Below the pieces are notes generated by a model, which had not been told where the DNA came from, did no database searches, and saw only the letters and a list, made by a program, of their open reading frames with translations. A DNA stretch of 64,000 nucleotides, taken from Symsagittifera roscoffensis. Its lineage: Eukaryota > Xenacoelomorpha > Acoela > Convolutidae. Position 1 is the stretch's first letter. Every line of letters begins with the position of its first letter. The DNA is taken from contig NC_087069.1 in the NCBI RefSeq assembly GCF_963678635.1, positions 29,178,776-29,242,775 on the forward strand, in the 5' to 3' direction. The translations under genes and the position numbers were made by a program. Below are positions 20,061-30,500 of the stretch, piece by piece.

Positions 20061-22520
20061 CAAGACTGTCCCCAGACTGCTCTGTCCCAAGACTTCTTTG
20101 GCACTGTCCCAAGACTGTTGACAAGTTTCTGAGCGGTGGGACCTCTTTCTTCTTCGTTATGGGGACTTCTTGATTCACTGTACCTTGTACCACCACTTAA
20201 GCTCTAGTAAAATTTTCCCAAAAACCCTCTCTTAAAAGCCAAATGCTGACCCCCCTTTTTCTTATTTCTTTTTAGTTCCCTTTATTTCAGTGTTCCAAAC
20301 AACTTGAAACCAAAACATGTGCGCAGGTATCTTGTGATCACCTGTTCGTGTAAAAACTAAGCACAAATCCTCAAAACGCAACAAAAAATCCAAGCTAGAA
20401 AAAGTAATAAAAACAGAAAGAAGAACCCACCTAAAATTCAAAGGTGACCAATGTCTACCTTTTGTCGAAAAAAAAAGTCTGGTACTTAATTGCCACGCAT
20501 TTTCCTCCCCCCAACTAATAATCTTATTGGGTATCACCAGAATTGTCTATGTCCGTCCCCCCTACCAATCCGACCAGGGTACCTTCCTTAACTCGAGTTT
20601 AAAATTCGATATCCACCTATTATTACCAACGCGTGTTAATGACTAATGTAACTAAATCAACGATGTCGACTAATTAGTTACTCTAATTTCCCCCCTTTTT
20701 ACAATTTACAACCGCCAACCTCTAACCTAACCAGCCCCCCTTCTAACCTCCCCCCTTTTTAGCCCCCCTTCTTAAGCCTAAAAATTACCTTAAGCGCCGG
20801 GTGCTAAACCTCTCAAGAGAAAACCGTAGACCTGTTTCCAGGCCTGCTTAAGTAAAAACGTTCCTCAAAACCGGGGGATTTCGCTTATCCAATTTTACAC
20901 TTATCTCCTATGAAGTAATGTGGATTTTAACGATACCCGTTCTGCCCAACTTGATAATTCTCTAGAACTGCCCAAATCCTTCTTTGCTACTTTCCCACTC
21001 GACTGGCCACCTCTTCCAGTCCAGTCTCCTATTGGTTCAGCTCAAGTGCTCCTGAACCACTTTCCCACTCGGCTGGTCACCTGTTCCAGTCAAGTCTCCT
21101 ATTGGTTCAGCTCAAGTGCTCCTGAACCACTTTCCCACTCGGCTGGTCAGCTCTTCCAGTCAAGTCTCCTATTGGTCCAGCTAAGTTCCAAGCTATCTGA
21201 AAACCCTTGACAACGCCCCACACTCGGGCACTTTATTAAGGTTACTGAGTTAAGTTGCTAGGTTGATCGAAACGATCGAACTTGTAAAACAGTATGGGTA
21301 TACTATTTATTTAATATAAAGGTTTGATCCAACTGATTTGGTGTCAAAGTCACTGTCTTTTTTCGTTTTATGGTTTTTGTTCCTTTTTCTATTCTTTTTT
21401 GGTTTTTTGTTTTGCTTTTTGTCTTTTTGCTCGTGTTTTTGTCCCCCTAGTTGCCCCCCTTTACTCGGTTAGCTAAGCCTCGTTCGGAGAGCGTACCAGG
21501 AAGTTTTCTCGAGTTTTCTTAAAAAGCTATCACGGTACAACCGGAAGGTTTGCACGTTCCTGTCGAACCGTACCGCCGGTACTCTAGAATGGGCATGTAG
21601 CCCGAAGCTGTCTCAAGTGGGTTCGACTCCGTAGTCTTGATGTCGTAAACACCCAGGAGCGCCATAAAAACACTATGTAACATTCATCTACTGCAGTCAC
21701 ACATGAGGCTTAAGAAAAATAGGCCCTATAACCATTGGCTCAAGAGTCAGGGACACTATCTCTTGTGTTTTTCCACCTCAAACCAGTCGGAGCCAATTCC
21801 TTTCGCTTGTGACATGAGACTACGACCCGTTACCGCTTAAAGGCTACTACCAAGATATCCCCCCCACTCTAGAAATAATAGCGTCCCCATACTTAGGTCT
21901 CTAGATACCCAAAATACATGAACGCCGTTAAAAACCGGGTCGGAACAATCCGTTAAGTTACTTTTTATTAGACAGTGGAACTTTGATCCATTTCAGATGG
22001 ATCAACCTAAAACTCGCCTTACCTCAACATAACAATTATAAAACACACTCTAGAAATTTAAATTGGTACTCACATTGTAGCACGCTCAAGAATTGGGAGT
22101 AATTAAGTCGGTAAGCAACTCAAGAATTAAATAATGTAACTAAATATGTTTAATGTTTGTCAGTTTCAACAACAGGAACAAGTTTGTACTCTAGAATGTA
22201 GTTTTATGTGAACCATTGGGACACTCAAGCTGTCCACCTTTCCACCGAAGGTTCACTCTGGTCCAGTTCGAATAGTTGACCAGTTGGATAATTGTCCAGT
22301 TCTCAGGAACACTCTGTCTTCTATTTCAAATAGGACAGCTCTACTCTAGATTATTATTGTGACGGAAATTGCGAATAGCAATTTCCTACTGATTTTTCTT
22401 GCAACTTTCCCGCGATTGTCACTCGATTTTTCTGACTTCTCTTTTTTGACTTTCAGTTATCGCGAGAAAATCGTGCATGACAGGCTCCATTCGAAATTTT
22501 GAAAAATTAAATTTCACTCC
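20061..22520. other. Non-coding stretch rich in C tracts and CTCTAGA
   Basis: No credible ORF. The plus strand has many CCCCCC/TTTTT blocks (20560-20780) and seven CTCTAGA 7-mers (20960, 21582, 21867, 21899, 22048, 22189, 22344). A lone GGTTCGACTCC (pol III B-box-like) at about 21627 lacks a tRNA fold. It could be the 5' region of the minus-strand LINE or an LTR remnant; undetermined. Confidence 0.4.
20989..21199. repeat. Three tandem 70-bp repeats
   Basis: CACTTTCCCACTCG.CTGG repeats at 20989, 21059 and 21129 with a 70-bp period, about 90% alike. Each contains TCTCCTATTGGT with an ATTGG (CCAAT-type) core, which could suit promoter monomers, but this is inference. Confidence 0.85.
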
Positions 22521-22524
22521 AAAA

Positions 22525-22863
22525 TCAAGTGTTTTTTGCTTTTCTCAAGGTCAAACTTCCAAATATGACCGACTGGCACATAGTGGAAGACTTTCCTGAG
22601 TTTTGTGAGCGTGGGGCAGTGGAAGGGTGAGGGTGCATTTGAGGGAGCGTGGTTGTAGCTAGGGTTGGGGGATTGCATTCATGCTTGTCGTTAGCTGAAT
22701 GAAATTGGGAGGTGCAGCGATGGCAACTGAAATCGTCATAGTGATCACTGCTGCGGGCTAGGCCGTTGTATTTTACATGCATGTAGCCTGGGCATGTGAA
22801 GCACCAAACACCTACGCCACGCAGGCTGTATTTACAAATAAGGCAGTGTGTTTGAGTAGCCAT
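22525..22863 (-). pseudogene. PHD-finger ORF, transposon type
   Basis: Frame starting ATG 22863. CLICKYSLRGVGVWCFTCPG, then YMHVKY and FSCHRC, give a PHD finger (C-x2-C ... C-x2-C-x4-H ... C-x2-C) in which the Cys after H-V-K is Tyr. The rest is Pro/Ser/His-rich. PHD fingers like this head LINE ORFs in several invertebrates. It ends at 22525 without an endonuclease, so it is probably truncated. The SGNH fragment lies 180 bp upstream on the same strand. Confidence 0.5.
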
Positions 22864-23039
22864 TTTAGGAAGGACGGCGATGTCAAGTTAGCGAGAGAAT
22901 TTATAGATTAAATTTGAAAGAAAGTTTGTAAATAAATCATTACCGTAGAACGAGAAATGGATACCATCACTGCAGAACATTTTAGGGGTTAGATTTAGGT
23001 TCAGATTGGGTGAAACAATAAGTGTATGGGGGTGTACAA

Positions 23040-23426
23040 ATCTATTTATCAAATTAAACAGCACATGATTTTGAATATAAGTTTTGCGGTTTTACTTCGG
23101 AATTATTACAGTTCTGAATCGTTTTGGGGATGATCAGTGTCTTGGGCTGAAACTGGTTAGTGACAAGGTTAACCAAGTTTTTCCACTGCTTCTAATTCTT
23201 TTGGATACAGCCTGTTGTCATTGTATCCAGCAACTATTGTTACTGAATTTAGGAGCTTTGGTCTGTATTGCGAAACTGTTTTAAACAAATCACGAAGCGC
23301 TGCGCCGCGGTAGAAATGAATTGTTGTTTTTACTAGAGCTGGTTTGATATATTTGGTCCTTGAAGTCCCAATAATTAGTTTCTGTGAGAACACAGGGATG
23401 CGTCTTGCCTGGAATCGCGGCATCAA
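23040..23426 (-). pseudogene. SGNH-hydrolase-like fragment (LINE ORF1 type), second copy
   Basis: The frame 23426-23169 reads KLIIGTSRTKYIKP, FYRGAALRDL and SVTIVAGYNDN, i.e. the SGNH blocks I, II and III. After a frameshift it continues QPKTLIIPKTIQ. Same family as 10973-11290. With the PHD ORF just downstream it suggests an SGNH-PHD element, now decayed. Confidence 0.55.
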
Positions 23427-23429
23427 CCG

Positions 23430-24075
23430 GAAACACAGACAACTGGGGCGAGAAAGGAAGCTCTTTGGGGTGATTTATGAATACTTTTCACTTAGGGTTT
23501 AAAATTGCCGAGGGAAATGCGATAAAAAAGAAAAGAAAGGAGTGGTACAACCTGACGTCGATTTGGAGGTCGATTCACCAGCTCACTCCTTCTTGCGTCC
23601 AGTTACGCCAGGGAAAGTTCAATCGCCAACGGCTGGGACGTCGAGATTTGGTAAGATAACGAGAAGAGGAAAGTCCAGCGCGCTTATGATATGAAAACAC
23701 ACAAGCAGTAAATTTGAACAAAGAAAGACTATTTGATACGTTTATCACAACAATTAGGCTAAGATTCCAGCATAGATTGTACATTGTCAATATTTCTCTA
23801 TACCTTATACTGATGGTTAATTCACCGTTTCTCATCATCGTAAGTGGTGCGAAGCTGAGCTTTGCCGCTGTGTATTTTATTGTAGAGGTAGTTCTTTTCA
23901 TTTTTTGGGCTTAATTTTTTTCTGTTCCTGTCTGCTAGCTTGCACTGCTATTTCATGCTTCTTATTGCAAAAATGCCACCAGCTTAAACGCTAGCTTAAT
24001 TGAATATTTTTGATATTTAATTAAAGTGTCATTTTTTGTATACCAATTTATCTTCTAGCTCTAAAGTTAGGATAA
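23430..24075. other. No gene recognised
   Basis: Upstream flank of the SGNH fragment. Minus-strand open frames here show no motif I recognise. Confidence 0.3.
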
Positions 24076-24083
24076 CAAATGTT

Positions 24084-24285
24084 GGCTCTTTTTCCTTTCC
24101 CACCCCCACCTCACACAAACATGAATTTTATAGTCTAACGAGTGGTTTTACAAGGTTCATTATGAAGACCAAATATGTTTGTTATGGCTTAATCAGTCTG
24201 TATGTCAATTTTCATGACAATTGGACAAAGTGAACAGTAATTTCAAATTGAAAAATTTGCAGGTGGGGAAAAAAAGCAAAGAGTC
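24084..24285. mobile_element. hAT-type MITE (202 bp) with 8-bp target duplication
   Basis: Terminal inverted repeats GGCTCTTTTTCC... and ...GGAAAAAAAGCAAAGAGTC, flanked by perfect 8-bp CAAATGTT (24076-24083 and 24286-24293). The interior is alike along its length to 62937-63150. Eight-base target duplications are characteristic of hAT transposases. No coding capacity, so non-autonomous. Confidence 0.85.
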
Positions 24286-24522
24286 CAAATGTTTTACTGC
24301 GAGTTCATGTAGCCGCTGGCAATTGACAGCTTCTGAAAGTTACCTTATCCGAGCTCCTCATCTCTGAAAACAATTAATTACTGGTATATTTTGTTTGGAA
24401 ACTTCTCTACTTTCTTCAGTAAATCAAAAGGTCAGAAATTCTCATGGTAAACGAAGTATCTACATCATTTCACCCAGTCAAAAAACCCTTCAAATTTCAT
24501 AAATTAGAGATAATTGAAAAAA

Positions 24523-27500
24523 TTAGTTGAAAAGTGCCATGTACTTTTTGTTTGGTGCGATGGATCTGTGCGGTACTCCATTAGAATATGGTTGACTGAA
24601 GTAATCAAGATTCTTTGACTGAGTGACAAGTTTCTGCATCCAATATGTTTGGCCTGCAATGTTTTCTTCAAGTACAAAACCTTCTTCTGTGTTCGGGTCG
24701 TGCTTTGCTCTTAAAGCGCTCATTTGGTCAAGATGGTTGATAGTTGACATATGGTAGAAGTTCTGTTGAATGATCTGAAATACAAAAGATGCTTGGCCTG
24801 TTTATTATCATACGTCATAAAAATGTTTATTTTTTGGTAGATTTTTCTGAATTATATGAAAATGTTAATTGCAACTGTTGGTGTATTTTAAATGTTAATG
24901 GCTGTGGCTGTGCGGTGAAAACTGCCGCAGCAAAACTATGACATAGCGATCCAATGAAGGGGCAAGGACCATCATGTGGAAACAACTACTACTACTAAAC
25001 GTTTTCGCACATTTTGTGCATCATCAGCATTAACATTTTTCACAAAATGATTAAAGAGCTCTAAAAAGTGACAAACATGTTTACAAACTGCTTTAAAATT
25101 TCTGGCCAATCCAAATTATACAACTCTAATTAATGTAATTACATAATAATATACGTAATCTTTAACATTTTCCTGTAAAGCTCAAAGTTTTTTTTGTTTT
25201 TTAATAGTTATATTTTTTTGATGAGGAAGCATAGATATTGCATTATTGAATTTACGTGATCCTTCAAGACGGCTTCCTGGATTAAATGTTGCTGCTCTGC
25301 CAAGTTCACAACCTCTTCTCTTAGTTCATGAAGCTGTAAATCGTCTACATCTCGTGCCATTGTGTAGTTATGCTTCCTCATCATAGCTATCTCTCGTTTC
25401 AACTCGAAAAGGTCTTGCTTCATTTTTCGCAGATTAGTTCCCTGCTTCTGTATGGATGCAACTAGTTTGTTCTCCAAGTTTTCCATTCGTTCTACTATTT
25501 GAGAGGTATCTTTTAGATTGGTAGCTGATAGTTTTGTAGTCGTGGTTTTTCGATCCGCTGGAGATTCCTGGATAAATACAAAATCTCAAATACAAATAAA
25601 ATACTTACAAAAATTTGAATTTGAAATGGTTTTTCAGTACTACCTCCAATTTTCGTGGAAGTTAAACATGTGACCTACTTGAGTGTGAACTTCAACGTCT
25701 ACATTGTTCTTCCGTCTCACTGGCACGTTCGGTTCGTTTTTATCATTGGCCTCCTGATTTGTATCTTGTTCAGTTTTGTTATGCTCTGGGTTGTTCGTTC
25801 TGGGAATGCTTTCTGCCGGGTTATGCGTTTGATTTGAATCAACGTGTTCAGCAACTTCACTATCAGGCTCTGGTGAACTGGCAAGGGAAAGCAATTTCTT
25901 TCTGTCCTGTGGATTCTTTAGCAAATGCTCTTTTGGGTCAATAAACAGTTTATTGGCAGAGTTGTGGCGAACTGAAACGTAATGGCCATTTATTCAAATT
26001 TAATACTATTACATTTCATACATTTTATATCAGGTTTACATACATTTTATATGATACGAAAAACGGGCACTCCTGAAAGAATGTGTCTTGGGTTGCAATT
26101 AGACAAGCTTAAATTCGAGAACCTGGACTACTGCGATGCTGAACAAGCTTTCAACATACTTCACAGAACTCTACTTGATCTATTAGATGCTTATTGTCCC
26201 AAGAAAAAAGTGCGACTTTCTGGCAAAGACCCCAGTTTCATGACAGCTAAACCCAAGTGCCTCTTGAATAAAAAATACAAGTTGAAAAAAAAGGGAAGGA
26301 ACATCGACTCAATAGAACTGGTAGTTAAAGACGAAATCAAGAATAACCTGACTGGTAATAAACGAATGGGTAGAAAAGATATGGGTCAAAGTAGTAAGGA
26401 TGACCCTGATTCACTGAATGACTACTTTGCCGAAATTTGTACAGCCACAATTTATAGAGAACCTATCGTGAGTGACAAAACACAAAAAGAAACACCTTAT
26501 TTCAACTTGAATCAAATATATGAAGGCCTCAAAAGAATCCGGAAAACAGCATGTGGACCCAATGAAATACTTTTTTTGGGTATGGAGCGAAAACGCACAT
26601 TCCCTAGCAGAACCGGTCATGAAAATTTTCAACAGATCTCTAGAAACAAATATAGTTCCCAGTCTGATGAAACGATCTAGAATTTTCCCTATCCCCAAAG
26701 GCAAAAAACCATCAGAAGCTTCCGACTACCGCCCAGTCTCCATCACTCCAGTTGTTTCCCGGTTTTTCGAGAGAATGATAATGAATTGCTTCGTATCAGA
26801 ACAGTACAACTACTATCTGCCCAGAAACCAACATGGTTTTAGAAAACATGCGTCGACGACAACAGCAATGATTTCGTTACAACAACAAACAGCGACTTTT
26901 CAGAAGACCAAAGCCGACTCCGTGAGAATTTTGTCTGTTGACCTCAGTAAAGCATTTGACAGGGTCCAACACCACATTGTCATAGAAAAATTGAGCCAAG
27001 TCACCCCAGAAATAAACCCTTTTATCATAAATTGGGTTGCTAGCTTTCTAAAAAACAGATTAGTTTTTACCGAATGCAACCGAAAATCTCGAACCGCAAT
27101 CATAAGTCAAGGTGTCCCACAAGGCACATTTTTAGGGCCGATCTTGTTTAATATCGCTACGTCAGAATTAGATATGGAACCAGTAAATACGGCTGAAATG
27201 ATAAAGTTTGCTGATGACTCCTACACTATCAAACCAGTTTATGGATCGCAAGATGATTCTAGAAACGCGATGCAGCATATCAAACAATGGTGTTCAGATA
27301 ACGATTTTCTCGTCAACGATAAGAAGTCAAAAGTTATGACAATACACAGCTCGCCCTCTCAATGTTCACCCCCAGTCTTGAGTAACGTTGAAGATGTCGA
27401 AGAAATGAAAATAATTGGAGTTACATTCGATTATAAACTCACATTCCAGCCACATATCAACAATTTGTGTAAAAAGTTATCAAGTTCATGTTATCTTCTG

Positions 27501-30500
27501 TCAAGACTCAAAAGTTATGGAATGAAACTATCAGAATTGGAACATATTTACGAGTATCTAATAGAGAGCCAAATAACTTATGCCTTACCAGTTTGGGCTT
27601 GCGCAAACATAACTACGCTAAAATCCATTGACCGTGTTCAAGAAAAGGCAATAAAACTTGGTATCATTAGAAAATTTAATCCTATCGACTCACTAATTGA
27701 AAGAATGGATTCCAGCCTACTTCAACAAGCAGGAAAAAACAACTTCCATATTTTACACCATCTCGTGCCTCAACGTGAAGACTATTCCACAAGCCGCCTG
27801 AACGGCACATGCACAATATCAGAAACTAGAAAAACACATGAACTTTTTCCCCCAGCGCGCCACTAGATGCAACCTTTACAAACTTTAATTTTGTTAAGTG
27901 TCATGTATTCATAAGTTATATGTGTTTATAACTTAATTAACATTTCTTCTTCTTCTTTATAATTGACTTGAAGGTCTGTTTATCCCTGGTTATGCATTCC
28001 TGGTTATGTTTACCTTTATGCTTACCATTTGACGTAAAGGTCAATCGCAGTAAATCTCACTTAAAGCGAGAGAATCATGAAGAGAGGGAACTGGGAATAC
28101 TACAGCTACTGCAAATGCGGCTACAAAGAAATGGTTGAGGACATGTCAAATCTTTTCCAGCCCTATTGCTACAGCGATATTGATGTCAACACATGACTTC
28201 GGTACAAATGGGTGTCTGAAATGATTGACAGGTACACTCCTATAAGAGCCAAACAACCACAAAGCCATCCACCGTGATTACCAATGAAACTTCTAAACAT
28301 CTAAATCGACTAAAGAGACAGAGAGAAGAAAAGTTGCAAAGAAAGGACTCCTAGTATAAGGAAAGCTAACTCTTCTTCTGGAAGTTTGCAAAACAATGCA
28401 GACGAAAGACGATGATAGTAATAAAAGAACCTTGTTCGCCACGCAGAGCAAGCAAAGATGTTCAAGTAATTGAAAAGCATAGAGAGGGACAGCTGATCTC
28501 CTGTAATAAAGTCTGAAGCTACCAATAGTGAAGCAAGATCGGACGAAGAAAAATCGGAGCTCTTCAGCGCTGACTTTGCATCTGTAGTAACTGACGACGA
28601 TTACATCTTCTTTGGACCTCCTTGTGGGCAGCTTTTTGGCTATGTGGAAATTAAATAAAAACAAGTGTAAGCAGTCGCACCGGAATTGCAAAACGTAGAC
28701 CCAAGCAAAAGCTGAGGAAACGATGCAATACCACGAATTCTGCAGAAAAAAAATTTCTGATACTATATCATCGTCGCAAAAAAAATCTTATCAAAATTAT
28801 ACAGCGTCTATGGAAATTTCCGTCAGAGTGCGATATGGGCAATGTGTTTTCAATATTTAAGGATGATAGCAAAGAAGTTTTCAATTACCGAGTACTTATA
28901 CCGTTAACATAATTTCCAAAATCATTTTTCGAGCGATTGTAAAAGCCTGTGCATCCCTGTTAATCGATATCCAATACGGGTTCCAACGAAGAAGACTACG
29001 GGTTCAACTACTTCAGTTTCCTGACAGATACAACCGCCGTCATAGACTTCGTGAGGAGTATTGGGTTTTACCCCCGGTCAGTTTGCAGACGACTTGACAA
29101 TTGGCGCGGCAGCAGACACTCCCGACGAAGCGGCAGCCGACAAACAGATAGCACTGAACGTCATCACCGAATGGGCAGCAGAACACCATGTGATGATTTC
29201 AGTCGAGAAGACAGAAGCAGTTTTTGTCTCGCTCGATCCTCGCGAAACAGCTGGCAAAGCCCAGCCACCGATAATTCTGCTAGAAAGGAACATAGACTAC
29301 AAGAAAGAAGTGACGATACTGGGAGTCCGCATCGACTCACAGCTGAGGTTCGGCAATCACGCCCAGAAAGCCTGCAAGAAGCTCCTCAAGCGAAACCAGA
29401 TACTTAGGCTCTGGCAGGCAGAGACTGGGGGATGAGTGCTACCGACCTCAAAAGACTCTACAGAGCCTATGTCAGACCCGGCGGTTTATACGCAGCGGAA
29501 GTGTGGGGTGCGTTCACAGCAGACTCCCACATAGCTCATCTGGAGACCTGCAACAACATGGCAGCCCGGGCCATCACAGGAGCACCGAAAGGCTCGCCAG
29601 CCGCTCAAACAAGGGCTGAGATAGCGCTCACGACCATCAGACAAGAAATCGAAGACTCTGCGAACAAACTGCTGATCAGATGCAGCCAGTTCCCAGAAGA
29701 CCACCACCTACGAGCATTGAGTCACCCAGGACCATGCCAGAGACTCAAGTCCCGAGGAGAAGACAACATACGCCAGGACTGGAGATCTACTGCCCCGGGA
29801 CGCCTAGCCACCATCGAAGAAGGCAGAGACCCGAGAGAGGCCCTGAACGTGGACAGGGACGACTGACGCCTAGAAGACTACCTACACCAAGTCCCGGTTC
29901 ATCACTTCCATCGCAGAGCAACTGGAGGGCACCTTCGACAAAATGCAGGGCGCCATTCCTGCAAGCAACGAAACACAGACACGGGCAAGTGGATGACCCA
30001 AGCTGCCCCTACTGTAATAACGGAGAAGAAGATACAGAGCACGTACTCCTACATTGCAGCATCTGGGATGAAGAGCGGAAGGCCAACCTTGGAGAAGACC
30101 AGATACTAGAGCTCTTACAGACAGATACAACCGCCGTCATGGATTTCTTGAGGAGTATTGGGGTTTATCCCCCGTCAGCATTGTAGACGGCCTACAACAA
30201 ACAGCAACAACACTACTTCAGTTTGTTCCAAATTTGCAAAAACATCGGAACTGTAAAATCCACTAATTTTTGTTTGTTTTCTCGAAAGCCTTCGACAAAG
30301 TCAAACCTTAGCCCCTACCAAAAGGATTACAACTCAAGATATCAAAACGAATATTCGAGCTTGCCCGGGACTACGTCAACGGGAGAATGCAGGGGGTATA
30401 AATAAATGAAGTGATATTTGATTCTCTGACGATCACAGAGGTCCCTCAAGGATGTGTCCTCGGACACTTGTTGTTGATCTACAATAATGATCTGCCAAAT

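Noticed and set aside
19456-20173. Long overlapping ORFs on both strands (147-198 codons) with VLGQWSWDS or SQDHCPKT repeats
   Set aside because: They are the direct consequence of a stop-free 14-bp minisatellite that reads the same in all frames; no other coding evidence.
21600-21660. GGTTCGACTCC matching the pol III B box, suggesting a tRNA gene
   Set aside because: The flanking bases do not pair into a T stem and no acceptor or anticodon arm can be drawn.
28293-28691. 132-codon minus-strand ORF
   Set aside because: It is the shadow of the degraded plus-strand LINE linker region.
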